A stretch of 64,000 nucleotides of DNA from Amphiura filiformis. Lineage: Eukaryota; Echinodermata; Ophiuroidea; Amphilepidida; Amphiuridae. Of this stretch, positions 1 to 11,813 are shown piece after piece (the stretch's first letter is position 1; every line of letters begins with the position of its first letter). A program made the position numbers and the translations under genes. The notes beneath the pieces are model-generated. The model did no database searches and had not been told where the DNA came from. It worked only from the letters and a program-made list of their open reading frames with translations. The stretch spans positions 16,149,208 through 16,213,207 of the forward strand of contig NC_092642.1 in assembly GCF_039555335.1 (NCBI RefSeq). Reading direction: 5' to 3'.

Positions 1-330
1 TGATAAAATTTGTTATACGTATATTATTATACGATATATAAGTCTTGTTTTTCTAATATGTAGGCCTAGCAGAAAAACAAACATTGTGTAATACTTACTA
101 AACTAGCGCAACAGTTTTTTTCATAATCCTTTTCATGATCTGCAGGGGCGTATTCAGGGGGTTCGAAGTGCGTGAGCGCAAACATGCAGAATCTGCCAGT
201 TTTGTGGCTATTCGTGTCGCCGCGTACCTTGGGATACAAGGTTTCTGTAATCTTCCCTCGTGTGGACCCATATTTTCCTCAACACGTTCAAGAATCTCTA
301 ATAAATCATTTTCTTACCATTTGCACCCAG

Positions 331-902
331 GATGTTCTATTGGACATGAGGTTGTAGATCGAACGGCAGATTTTTCCCATCACAAACTTGTTGCTGTTCT
401 TCAGGATAACGCAGTTCCATGTAAAGGACTCGTAACCAAATGGGAGTTTTGGCCTCACAAGTCGGCATCTTTTAAAGCTGTGGTGTTCAGACAAACTGAA
501 TCTGCAAACACCGCGATGTGGAAGATTATCGGTGTGAATGACATTCCCGTATCAAGTGTGGTAGCAAACAAGATTAAGAAGAACACATACATTGTCCCAG
601 CTGGTGACAGAATCGAAGTAAAGAGAGGTGATGTAATCGGCATAGCTCAGTACGATGATAATCCACTTCTAGCATCTGATTTGTCTGAGACTGGGACTAC
701 ATTGTATGTTGCTTATAGTACCGAGACCTCAGAAATTCTTTCCGAATCTGAGATAACCGACCTTAAGCCAGGTAGCATCATTAAAACGGTTACAATTGAG
801 ACACTGGGTGGAGCTGGACCATTGTTGGTCTCTTTCTCAGCCGAAGTTGAGCCAGGTGCGTACATAGGGACATTTACTTTAGTCTATAGACACTCCGGTT
901 AA
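331..902 (+). CDS. Probable terminal exon of an unrecognised protein gene
   Basis: The frame is open from position 135, but the most convincing coding part starts after a splice acceptor (pyrimidine-rich stretch, then CACCCAG ending at 330) and ends at the TAA at 900-902. It encodes about 190 residues. The translated part has an alternating hydrophobic pattern of a beta-sandwich type (KWEFWPHKSASFKAVVF, then VKRGDVIGIAQYDD). I recall repeated beta-rich domains of this style in marine invertebrate extracellular proteins, but I cannot name the family. Upstream exons would lie left of the window or within positions 1-330. An alternative is a single-exon gene from the ATG at 135, but the first 65 residues look non-coding. 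Function is unknown. Confidence 0.5.
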
Positions 903-1974
903 TGTATCTTTGCCCCCTTGAAATGAGACGCCCCCTGATGAGAATTTTGTGAATGAATTAAACCGATGCACTACACTGACCCAATTATAGTGGAGCTCTG
1001 CCAATTTTCGTAATCAAAGTGGCAGCAGGGATTATAGAGCAATTGCCGGCTGGGGTCAAAGTTCGAGAGGGAGAAATCTTAGCGCTTCTGGGACAGCATT
1101 CTCGAAGCTGTCTACATGGACAGGGCATGGTGTTGTGATCGAGGTTCTATTTTTTGTAACAAGCGATTAAAATTGTGAAGATCAAAATCGTTACTTATAA
1201 AATGCAGTAAAATATATCCACATCAAAATACCGGTCCCTGTTGTGTGCTTTTCCTAGATGAGTTTTCACGAAGGACCCTTGAAATGTATAATTTGCAAAT
1301 TATGCACTGGACTACGTTAACATTAACAAATTGTAGGTTTTACTGCCAGCCTGTGGGGGTCAACATCAGGGGACCAGTTAAGTCCTGTGTGGGAAGAGAT
1401 TATGACATGCTGCATGCTGTTCACTTACGCCCTGTTCTTATACGACACTACATGTTTCGTTTTACTCTCCTTTTCTAACCTCTATTTGTCATATTTTTCT
1501 TCATATAGAATCCCAAGGCAATGGTGCCGCGCATCTCTACCAATCCTGGATGACAATGGCTATCTTCTTTGCATCCGTCTCGACTCTTATTTATTTATAT
1601 TAAAATGATGGACTTTAAATTTTAAGGGTGCATGAAGGTCATTCGAAGTGAAACATTTCAGATATTGTTTTGTATTGTATCTTTAAAAGATACATTTTCA
1701 AAAAGGAAATGATGCAGGGAATCCAACAAAGCACAGCAGATTTCTGACAAAATGAGCAGTTCTTGAGAAAAATTTTGATTTTATATGCCAATTGTTTTCA
1801 TCCACCACAACCACTTACCTTAAATTACCAAATCGACGAAAACTGAATAATATACGTACAAATCTATAAACAAGTTCACCAGGATTGTCAGTAGATATCA
1901 TTTATAAAATTTCATGTAAACAAATCCAATTGATTATTTGGTAAAATGATGTTAAACATACCTAACAATGACGT
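903..1974. other. Intergenic stretch with no recognisable gene
   Basis: I see only short open frames with no domain character. Part of it may be the 3' UTR of the exon ending at 902. No inverted-repeat ends with a target duplication were found here. Confidence 0.4.
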
Positions 1975-2075
1975 TTTATTTCGTGCTACATCGTCAGTAG
2001 ACTTCGGTTGTATATATAAATGCGCTTTTATAAATGCGCACGTGACCAGATGGCCAGCGCCATATTTGCATTACA
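1975..2075 (-). repeat. Fragment related to the Penelope-like element terminal region
   Basis: Read on the minus strand, this stretch matches about 20180-20250, including the block CACGTGCGCATTTAT, the following GCGCATTTATATATA and the downstream CCGAAGTC and GTAGCAC. In the 20-kb copy this block lies next to reverse-transcriptase coding sequence, so the fragment here is probably a terminal-repeat relic of the same family in opposite orientation. Confidence 0.5.
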
Positions 2076-2183
2076 TCACTGTCAATCACTGAAATGGCGA
2101 CCATTGAAGGAGTGGCTACAGTTGTGACCTTGTTTCGTGGCTAGCACTGGCAAGGAACATTGGCTGGAGGTTCGATGCTATAA

Positions 2184-3407
2184 GGGACCGTTCATAAATA
2201 CTTTGGTGGGGGGGACAGGGCAAAGTGTGGGGGGGACACAAAAAGTTTTGAGTTGCAGAATGGGGGACCAAAAGTTTTGGTTACTAAAGGAGGGGGGGTC
2301 AAAAAGTTTTTAACAAGAAAATACCAAAAGAACAAGAGCATACAAAATTTTTTGCGCTACGCGCGCATATCGACCAATAAAGCCCTTTTTACCCCGATTA
2401 TGGCTCAAAATAGTGCAAAATAGACCTACATCGTTTCCAGTATCCCATTAAAGCCTTTTTGGAATCTCAAAGACTTTACATGTATGTATTCTACAGTCAC
2501 TATAAGAAAAGGGTATATGTATGTATCCCACTGATAAAATGATGCAACCAGCATTTTTTTTGTCTTTGACCCAAAATTTATATTTTGCCGCCCTGACCAA
2601 GAAAGCTGGCTATGCCCCTGATAAAACAGTCTTTAAGTATTAAATTGAGTATGTGCCCAGATGTTGCTCTCAATTTCCAGTGGCATAGCGACGGGGGGGA
2701 GGTGGGGGCTTGTCCCTGGGCGCCACTCTTAGGAGGCGCCAAATTGACCAATTCAGCATTGATTCTGCGCCCCTCTAAGCGATGAAAGTCAAATTTTTCG
2801 CGCGCTTTGCGCGCATGAAAGGTCAAAGTCATTTGAAAGATCAATTTAAAACCAATATTCAACTTCATTATAACCAAAATTAATTAATGGTAGGCCCTTT
2901 GTGCTCCGGGCGCAATAATTATTTCAAGAATCGGGAGCAACACCTATCCTTAGCCCTGGGTGCCACAAGCCCTAGCTATGCCACTGTCAATTTCCCTTTT
3001 TTGTGTTACTTTTATTTATTTAATTATTGGATATACATGTAAGAATGAAACATGTATTTTCAAAAAATTAGAATGCATAAATTGAAATTAAACTTCATAC
3101 AAGTCACAGCATGTGAAAAACACCTTCAACTTTCATGTTTTTTGGAAACAGGCCTATTATAAATAAATGTATGACTATGAACAAACATGCAGGCCTATAA
3201 TTGTGACTGAGTTTGCACAAATGGAGTAGCCCCCCTTCCCAGACTGTTTTTTAACCTCATGGAAGGGGGGGGGGGTCAAAAAAGTTTTGTATGTCTAAAG
3301 AGGGGGGTCAAAAAAGTTTTATGGTTCTCTGGAGGGGGGGTCAAAAAAGTTTTGACTCGAAAATTTCCAAGTGCCCAGCCCCCACCAAAGTATTTATGAA
3401 CGGTCCC
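2184..3407. mobile_element. PIF/Harbinger-like non-autonomous DNA element
   Basis: Terminal inverted repeats begin GGGACCGTTCATAAATACTT at 2184 and end with the complement at 3407, about 30 bp long. They are flanked by a 3-bp TAA duplication (2181-2183 and 3408-3410). A TWA target and GGG ends fit the PIF/Harbinger superfamily. Inside are several G-rich blocks of the form GGGGGTCAAAAAAGTTTT in direct order on both sides. No transposase frame is visible, so this looks non-autonomous. It carries a nested hAT MITE at 2678-2986. A related fragment lies at about 46525-46630. Confidence 0.7.
2678..2986. mobile_element. hAT-type MITE nested in the Harbinger-like element
   Basis: The ends CAGTGGCATAGC and GCTATGCCACTG form a terminal inverted repeat. 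Both sides carry the perfect 8-bp duplication TCAATTTC (2670-2677 and 2987-2994). The 8-bp target and CAGTGGC end are typical of hAT elements. It is 309 bp, has no transposase, and is younger than its host element. Confidence 0.8.
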
Positions 3408-3490
3408 TAAATTTGCAAGGATAAATCATGGATATCAAAGGATCATGATTATTGCACAGCACCCCCCCCCCATGTACAAACATAACTAAT

Positions 3491-3492
3491 GT

Positions 3493-3547
<55 letters not shown>

Positions 3548-3548
3548 T
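3491..3548. repeat. (TTTA)n microsatellite
   Basis: About fourteen uninterrupted copies of a TTTA/ATTT tetranucleotide. Confidence 0.95.
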
Positions 3549-3562
3549 GCGATGAAAAACGA

Positions 3563-3775
3563 AAACCCTGTTCTATTTTGAACAAATTTGGAAACAAATT
3601 TTTCCTGAACAAATGAATGCCGACCCCAAATTTCGGAAATTTCAGGACAATTTTTTTTCAAATTGAAATTTATTTACAGATTTTTGTGATTTTTGGGTTA
3701 TTTAAAATTTTAAAAAAATACCAACCGACCGACCGACCCTACTTGAAAGGTCCGTTCGCCCGTAGAACAGGGTTT
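3563..3775. mobile_element. Small inverted-repeat element
   Basis: AAACCCTGTTCTA at the left is matched by TAGAACAGGGTTT at the right, 213 bp apart. The interior holds a GACC-rich stretch (3721-3740). I do not see a clear target duplication, so the family is open. Confidence 0.45.
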
Positions 3776-4104
3776 CTCTCTTTCTCGCCTTACTTATAAT
3801 TTTATAAATATTATTTGTCCCCCCCTTCCCCAAAACCACCCCTCCCCTTTACACTCATAAATTAATTGGGTTTTTTTGCTAACTTTCCCCTTCCGTGTAA
3901 AGTAAAACTTTATAAGCCGGTTGAATCAAACTGAACAAAATTGACGTATACAATATACCATGACAATAATGTGTATGACGAGATCTAACTTACTAGCTGA
4001 ATAAACCTCAAACCATGCATCACATACGTGATTGTACGTCATATTGTCATATAACGTATGAGCGTGATGTATAGTATACGAGTCTTCCTCAACATCTTCC
4101 AGCC

Positions 4105-4250
4105 GGGATGATTAGATCAGGGAACCTCTATTATTATCGGGAATTGCCTGTTACACATGATCGCACACAAGGTCGTAGGCAATTGGTCGGACCTCATCTG
4201 CCCAGAACATATTGACCCAGGTCAGCATACCGCCATATCCTTCCCGACAT
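4105..4250. repeat. Inverted copy of the foldback core module
   Basis: This stretch (CGGGAATTGCCTGTTACACA, then TGACCCAGGTCAGCATACC and TTCCCGACAT) is nearly the reverse complement of 18446-18593, which forms the centre of the large foldback element. It ends exactly where the hairpin element at 4251 begins. Confidence 0.65.
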
Positions 4251-4875
4251 GCTTAGTAGCCAAGTCCGTAGAAGAGTGGATCCACACACTATGTACACAA
4301 ATATACATTTGGCAACATTTTATTATACGATTAATACGAATTTATTAAACATGGTAACAAATATTCTCTAGCAAATCGGTCATAGATGGAACTGGTAGGC
4401 ATATTATAAATTCGGGATATTAAATATCTTCCTGACCAGCCAGATCTGCGCATGGTCAAAGACGAGTATCAGACCGACGCAAACTGGCTTAGTCTCCATA
4501 TCAGCCAGTTTGGTCCGCCCCTCCACAGGGAGCGTAACCTGTGTAGGAGACTCGGTCGGACCTGGTCGGACCTCATCTCTCCCCATCGATTGTGTCCTAT
4601 AATCCCCGACATTGCCCTTATGAAGTCACATCGCCCTGATTAGATCATGTCAGGTGGATGTCAGTTCATAAGACCATGCGAGATCTGGCTGGTCAGGAAG
4701 ATATTTAATCGATGGGGAATATGCCTACCAGTTCCACCGATAACCGATTTGCTGAGAGAATATTTGTTATGTTTAATAAATTGGCTGTCATTAATCGTAT
4801 AATAAAATGTGGTCCAAATGTATATTTGTGTACATAGTGTGTGGATCCACTCTTCTACGGGCTTGGCTACTAAGC
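4251..4875. mobile_element. Hairpin (foldback) element with about 200-bp arms
   Basis: The left end GCTTAGTAGCC and right end GGCTACTAAGC start inverted arms of about 190-200 bp (GGATCCACACACTATGTACA recurs inverted at about 4830-4855). A CAT triplet flanks both sides (4248-4250, 4876-4878). The loop (about 4450-4670) contains GGTCGGACCTCATCT, a string shared with the module at 4105-4250, which links the two as relatives. No coding capacity is visible. Confidence 0.65.
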
Positions 4876-5664
4876 CATGATGCAGTCATGTCTACAGTAG
4901 AATTCATCTCGACCTTTGCAGGACTTAAACCCCATTAAAAGCTATTAAACCAAGATAACACTCATTGAAACAGCTCAACTGATTAAATCGGATCTTCTCT
5001 GGTTGTGCACATGTGTCTGTTTTCAATGTGCGATATCGCAATAAAGCTGGTATTACAGCTTCAGTTGGGTAACCGATTATAAAGGAAACGGAAGGAAACA
5101 ATGGTATGTGCACCTTTGTTCACGAAATGAGACAATGCCCTGCTTTTTGTTAACCAGCATTCTTGAAAATGAGCAACATAATGATTGTTGACTTAACACG
5201 GTTTGGAAATAATTTCTTCATATTTTTGGTGTTATCTGTCGTTTACATATCCTTCCTAAAACACAAAAGTGCGACCCTCTCCAAACACCTAAATTAGCTA
5301 AAAATTTAGGACATGTTACAAAACTATATATTCTAGAATTTCATAGAATAGTTTAAATGTAGCTTGTACCGTTTTTTTGTGGCATCCTTCAGAACGGAGC
5401 GGTCCGTTACCAATATAGCTCAATATTTTCGGTCAAATCTCCATTCAATTAACACGGGGAGTTGGCTAGCTATGAGCTAGCTATGCTTTGCCCTCACTCA
5501 TATTCTACGAAAGTGCGACCCCTTCTGAACATCTAACCTAGCTGTAATTTTAGGTCATGTTAGAGAAATATATTTGCTAGAAGTTTGGAGAATAGTTAAA
5601 ATATTGGCCGGTTATTTTTCACACAGTGATGTTAACTAGGCAAATGCAATATACTTCTTCATAC

Positions 5665-8600
5665 TGTGGCGGGACGGCCGAATGCCGTGACGAGAGCACG
5701 AACGTCTCAATGTGGTTATTAAATAAAAAAAAACCTGGTTAGGCTGTAACTTGGTATATGAATGTCAGGTGGCCGGGTTGACACCAGTTCCCAATATGGG
5801 AACACGAAAAACCTTGTGGTGAGGCGTGGGCAAGTCGTGGGGGCAGAACCCCACCTTCGATATTTTCACAAACAGGAGTGCATCTAAATAATTCTTCACG
5901 AAGGTCGTTCCAATTTGTCTTCTTTATCTTCAACGATATTTTATTTATATAACTCCAGACTACAACATACAGGATTCAGTCACACCCCTATTCAATGCAC
6001 CCCACTCCTACAATGGCTTCTGTAATGCTACTCAGTTAGCACCCTCCCTCACCTATCAATAAGAATCCGCAGAGCAAAAGAAAAGAAGTTATAAGAACGT
6101 TAAAAGCGTTATATATGATTACACATATTAGACGTACGAAAAAGACCTAAGTAATTTAGCACAAAATGAAAATTTGGGCAGCATGGCTCCGCTCAGCGCA
6201 TGCTAATAGAGATGACACTTACGAACACATGCAAGCATGTATTAGTAAAGTATCATCATAAAATCTATCGAAAATCCTATAAAACACAACTACTTTTTGC
6301 GATATGAAAATTTGGTCAGCATAGCTCCCCTCTAGGTGCTGACCAGATTTTCGATAATACATAAAAAATGTCACACCAGAGGCATGCATCTCTATGTATC
6401 ATCACCATTTCATAATGCACCTAATAAACCAATATGATTCCAACAGACTGTGCCTATCACCTAACATAATAAAATGTGTACCATGTAAAAATAAATTATC
6501 TCATCTGCTGCACTCACAAAAATAAACTCCGCTCAAAAATATAATTTAAGAAAATAAAAGGGGTAAATTTTGTGTATCCAACTCTACTATATAAAATATT
6601 CTCACCTCCCTCTACTATAAAATAAAACTCGTCTCCTCCACCATAGTTAATTCGACTCACTAATTTGTCTCCTCCTCAACATAAAAGAATATATATCTCA
6701 TGCACCAAAATAGCCTCCTCCCTCCATCATAAAATAACTCACCAATATAGCCTCCTCCCTTACTCATAAAAATGAACTCACCAAAATAGCCTCCTCCCTA
6801 ACTCATAAAGTGAACTCACCAAATAATAATATCCTCTCATAATCACTAAAAAAAAACCTTATGACTTACAAAATATACTGTACTCAGTAAATAGGCCCCC
6901 AGACCTCAATCCTCTGATGTGTCTCTATTTGGTATAACACCGCCCCTCAGGGTGATGTTACCCCTTTTTAAGTTACTCCGCAATCTTGGTATAACACCCC
7001 CCCTCAGGATGATGTTACGCCTTTAAGTTACTCCGCAATCTTGGTATAACACCCCCCTCAGGATGATGTTACGCCTTTTAAGTTACTCCACAATCTTGGT
7101 ATAACACCCCCCCTCAGGATGATGTTACGCCTTTTAAGTTACTCCGCAATCTTGGTATAACACCCTCCCTCAGGATGATGTTACGCCTTTTAAGTTACTC
7201 CGCAATCTTGGCATACCACCCTCCCCCAGGATGATGTTACGCCTTTTAAGTTACTCCACAATCTTGGTATAACACCCTCCCTCAGGATGATGTTACGCCT
7301 TTTAAGTTACTCTCCACAATCTTGGTATAACACCCTCCCTCAGGATGATGTTACGCCTTTTAAGTTACTCCGCAATCTTGGTATAACACCCCCCCCCCTC
7401 AGGATGATGTTACGCCTTTTAAGTTACTCCGCAATCTTGGTATAACACCCTCCCTCAGGATGATGTTACGCCTTTTAAGTTACTCCACAATCTTGGTATA
7501 ACACCCTCCCTCAGGATGATGTTACGCCTTTTAAGTTACTCCGCAATCTTCTCAGATGTGTCTCAGGATCTGAGATTCCACATAGGCCTGTAGGCCTATG
7601 ATAACTACTGAAACCAAAAATACATGCACAGAACCCTGTTGGAATCAATAAAATAAATAATAACACACTAAAAATATTGCCCATCACTTACCACATTTTT
7701 CCGTGAGCACTTACCACGAATGTAAATGAACCATAGCAATTCAAGTTATACACAATGCATAAAAAATATATATAAATAAACAAATCACAATTTAGTATAC
7801 TTTCACCAATGCATAAATAAAATCATATGACCTTTTAAGTATCTTTCTCCAAAGCAGAAATAAATATAAAAGTGGCTGACATGACAATTAGAATATTTGA
7901 TATGGGTGTGACCGATAAAAATAATCCTAAATTTATATTGTTTTTACATGTTTTAGAGAACGTCAATATTCTTTGTTTACATATGACATGCATGCATTTA
8001 TTTAAAAGATCCAAGATGCAGGACGTTCGAACATGACCAACTGCCTATATATAATCTCAAAAGTCTACATAAATATCTGGGAAAAACTTGAGCAAGGCGA
8101 CATGACATAAATAAATACAGCGCATTGCAATTAATAAGATGGCGAAAGGAAAGTCCACATGAAGAAAATAATCTCCGCAATAAAATGTTAACATAAACAT
8201 TTGTACCATCACGCTCCAATAATATAAAATAAACATCCCCAGGTTAAACAGATGGTACATGCACACGCGCACTCATGCACTCAGCGCGTAGTGATTTTGA
8301 CTCAAACATGCGACTATTTTCATAATTTTATATCGCCAAAATATTTAAAAATGCCTTCCCCTTTGCCAGTCTGAACGCCCCAAATGCAACAATGATATCA
8401 AACTGATCAGGAATATTTGCTGATCCGTATGAGCCCAAACGTTTGATAATATTACGTGCACAGGATGACTTTAAAGAGAAAAACGGAAGACGAAATCTTT
8501 AGAAATTTTGAGAAATCACGAACTCACACATCGAAACCATGTGCGAACTGCAACAAGCAATTCTGGCAAAAATCTAAACGAAGATAATCATCAAATTACA

Positions 8601-9022
8601 CATTTTACAACAAGACCACAACCAAAATAACTCATGTGAAGGATCTATAACACATTCCTGACAGTCTAATATCACTTAAATTCATCCAAACCGCGATTTA
8701 TGTGAAATATCAAAGTATTTCTAACAGCGAATCTCAAAACTTGCCTATCAATAAGAATCCGCAGAGCAAAAGAAAGCTACCGCGTGGAAGACTGACAGAG
8801 CCCAGCCAAAACGCGCTCTGATTGGATACGGAGATAATTAATTGGACGAACGGCGCGCTAATTGGCTGACGGAGATAATTGATTGGCTACGTACGGCGCG
8901 CTCATAAGGACATAATGCAGGATTGAAATTAAAAGGGTACTACGCGATTTGGATAGGAAAATGAAATGGAATTTACCTAAAAATAATATTATGTTTTGGC
9001 TTGATTTACCAATACCGTTTCA
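5665..9022 (-). repeat. 3' LTR of the minus-strand retroelement
   Basis: This 3.36-kb LTR is very long for a Gypsy-type element. It contains an 11-unit minisatellite (about 6929-7550), a CCTCC-rich tandem stretch (about 6590-6840), and a 32-bp sequence (starting CCTATCAATAAGAATCCG) present at about 6052 and again at about 8743. Short open frames inside it (for example 5739-5933 minus) recur identically in the other LTR and are not genes. Confidence 0.85.
6929..7555. repeat. LTR minisatellite, about 56-bp unit, 11 copies
   Basis: Units run TTGGTATAACACC, a C-rich variable run, then CAGGATGATGTTACGCC, then AAGTTACTCCGCAATC. I count eleven. Most variation is in the length of the C-run. Confidence 0.9.
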
Positions 9023-9035
9023 CAGCCCCCCTCCC
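9023..9035 (-). promoter_or_regulatory. Polypurine tract of the retroelement
   Basis: On the minus strand the purine-rich GGGAGGGGGG lies immediately before the 3' LTR, the expected position of the plus-strand primer. Confidence 0.65.
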
Positions 9036-10177
9036 ACAATGTGCCGTCCCTGGCACATGGACGTAAAAAAATAAAAAAACTGTATTGGTACATGAGGCCT
9101 TATCTTACTACTACACTACTCTACTCTAAGCTACATGAAAATGGCCTAAATCTTCAATCTTGAACGGCAGTCTTCATGGGTAACGTCTGTTTCAGTCTGT
9201 CAGTTCTGACGTCTGCGATGCTGGTTGTCCGTCATCATTAACCACTCGAATGTCTAACTGCTATCATCTTCTGAAGTATGTACGTCATGGTATAAAGCTT
9301 GGTCGGTCACTCATTCCTAATTGGGATGCACTGGTAAGAAGAGACGGTTTGGTGGTAACCGTGGCTCTACCCAGTAATCTTATTCAATAGAGACAGAGGC
9401 TGGTGGTCCCACCACCTATCAATGTCTTCCTCGTCTATTCTTCTGACAAGTATCCTCACACTAGCAGCCACACGTATATTTCCGGAACCATTGCTCTGAA
9501 CTTCTTCGTGCATACTACTCCTCCTTGTGATTCACATTAACAGGGCACCACTACCCCTTGTTTTACGCATGATGATAGGCACGGGAACGCTGACAGAACC
9601 GAAGGGAATGGAACTGTCAACTGGAGAGAACTGGAAGACCAATTATTAAACTCCCAAGGACATTCCATCAAAGCCAGACGCCAAAGGAACGGTTTCCCCA
9701 CTGGGGAAGATGATCAGTGCAGCATCTTATCATAGCTCTGGCAGCAAAGGAACAGTCTCTACCAGATGAAGATGATCAATACCACTCTCTCAGCGACGGC
9801 ATCTTATCATATCTTGTCCTCATTCATGGTGCGAATCGCCACTCACATCTCACTTACAGAATCTCCGCGTTTTTTTTTTTTTTTTTTTTTTTCAAGTCTT
9901 CGCACTGCCTCCATTGAGGTGCTGTCACCGCGACTTGCCCAGGCCTCACACAAAAATTGTCGTGTTCGAAATGTTACTTACTCACGACCCGACCCAGGGA
10001 GTCTTCGCGTTCTGCTTTTCTGGTGTAAGTACTGCCTGGAGGCAGCTGCCGGGAGGTAGTGTAAAAAAAAACCAGACAAACTAAAATACTAAATATAAAG
10101 AGTTGGAGGAATAAAATATCCTCCGCGCAAATAAAACACACTACCATCAGGACCGACAAGAGAGACAAATAAAATAA

Positions 10178-10397
10178 AGGGTACTGTACACAAGGTACAG
10201 TACAAAAGACGGCTAAGGCGGTGGAGGGAGCTTATCCCCTCGCTCTGGTAAAGGACCAGCCTATCACCCTGGTGGTAAAAGGGACTAGAAGAGAAAAATA
10301 AAATGGAGGGTACTGCTAAAGGTGCAGTACAAAGACGGCGAAGGCGGTGGAGGGAGCTTATCCCCTCGCTCTGGTAAAGGACCAGCCTATCACCCCG
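10178..10397 (-). repeat. Tandem duplication inside the retroelement
   Basis: A block of about 100 bases (GTGGAGGGAGCTTATCCCCT, then AAGGACCAGCCTATCACC) occurs twice about 130 bases apart, just downstream (in element sense) of the membrane-protein frame. Confidence 0.75.
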
Positions 10398-10405
10398 TAT
10401 ACCTC

Positions 10406-11062
10406 CTAAACTCCTGCACCGCCATTCTTCTCCAACTCTCCAGATAAATTTCTCAGCGCCACAATACTCTCCTCCAACCCCAACAAACCGGCCTTAAACT
10501 CTGCCTCGCCTTCCAGGACCAGTCGGGACCGGCTTGGGCCTACTGCCTCGGCTTTAGAAGACTCTCCTGGCTCGACCTCCGGCAGCGGATGGGAGTGTCC
10601 GACTCCTTTGGGAAACTTCACTTTCTTTCCTGTCACCCCACCCGGACAGGTCAGCCGAACCAGGCCTTGGTTCAGCTCATACACCTCTCTACTAGCTCCG
10701 GATGCACCTCCCGGCGTCGGACTGACAGTCTGGCTCCTTCGATCACAAACCTTAATCCTGCTGAGAGTAGCCACTCTCCCACTCTCCTCCGACCGTTGCC
10801 TCTCTTGTAACCAATTGAGCTTCCCTTCTACCCTGGCCTCCCACGTCCGCGACCACATCTTCTCTCTTTTATGCTTCACATCTCCCATCCAGACCTTCCA
10901 CAGCAAATACAACAGGAGCATCAGACCACTGACAGAACTCGCCAGTACAATCCCCAACATTACCCCAAATACAACATCAAACTGCCCCGCCATCTCTTCA
11001 CTGGGTTCAACCTGCAACAACAACAAAAAACAAAGAACTAGATAAATCACATATTCGTACAC
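10406..11062 (-). CDS. Small single-pass membrane protein of the retroelement
   Basis: The frame encodes 218 residues. A methionine near residue 24 is an alternative start. A strong hydrophobic stretch covers about residues 30-58 (VVFGVMLGIVLASSVSG, then LLLYLLWKVW), followed by a basic region (KHKREKMWSR) and a polar, Pro/Gly/Ser-rich tail ending in a short helical stretch. It lies between the gag/integrase-like frame and the 3' LTR, where some LTR elements carry envelope-like or accessory genes. I see no cleavage site or cysteine-rich ectodomain, so an envelope identity is not supported. Unknown accessory protein is the safest call. Confidence 0.5.
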   Translation of the reverse strand: MYEYVIYLVLCFLLLLQVEPSEEMAGQFDVVFGVMLGIVLASSVSGLMLLLYLLWKVWMGDVKHKREKMWSRTWEARVEGKLNWLQERQRSEESGRVATLSRIKVCDRRSQTVSPTPGGASGASREVYELNQGLVRLTCPGGVTGKKVKFPKGVGHSHPLPEVEPGESSKAEAVGPSRSRLVLEGEAEFKAGLLGLEESIVALRNLSGELEKNGGAGV

Positions 11063-11813
11063 AAACTCTATTTTCCTGGATTTCCCAACCCTGCCCTGAA
11101 TTTGCTTTTAGTGGCATTATCGAAACCGCTTAGGCTTCTGGCGTCGCCGTGCCATTAGTCTCCCTGGTACTCCTCGCTGTCCACTTCCCTCGACTTTCCC
11201 TAACTCTTCCTTCCGCTGTTCACTACTTCCCTCTCTTCTGCCCTCCTTCACCTCACCTAATGCCACCACCTCCTCTCACTGCACGCTCTCTCCTTCCCCA
11301 CCATCTACTCTCTTCGTAAGTCATGGTCATGGGAGTTTGGTTGGTCAGCTCATCCCAACTCGATTGCATTGGAACAGGACGGTCTGGACCTTTACTCCGA
11401 ACCAAGTGTCCTTGACTCCACCAAGCTATCGTCGTCCGGATAACAAAGGATTTCTATGACGTACAGACATCACCACCATCCAAATTTGGCACGACATTCT
11501 CTAACTCCTTGAACTATCATTGACTCCCTGTTGTCCTGACGACATTTCCATACTCCTATTAGGAAATAAGTATGTCGAGCCCCAAAGTACAGTCTCCCTG
11601 TCACGTCCGTAGAAACACGTCATTTGAAGAACCGCGCGTTCCGCAAAAGTCACGCAAAAGTCACGGACGAAGTCACCTCCTAACTACTTAACCGCACGTT
11701 TAATTTACTCGAATACGCAACAACCTCAACACACGTAAAACACACTGAAAACTGCAACATAACTTATTTACAACTGCTCCACTTTTGACTACTCTGCATG
11801 TCTGACCGAACTT

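Noticed and set aside
6929-7555. Regular repeats resembling a CRISPR array
   Set aside because: Units are contiguous with no unique spacers, lie inside an LTR and are duplicated in the other LTR; the genome is eukaryotic.
10406-11062. Envelope gene identity for the membrane-protein ORF
   Set aside because: Only one hydrophobic helix near the N terminus, no ectodomain cysteines or cleavage motif; kept as unknown accessory protein.
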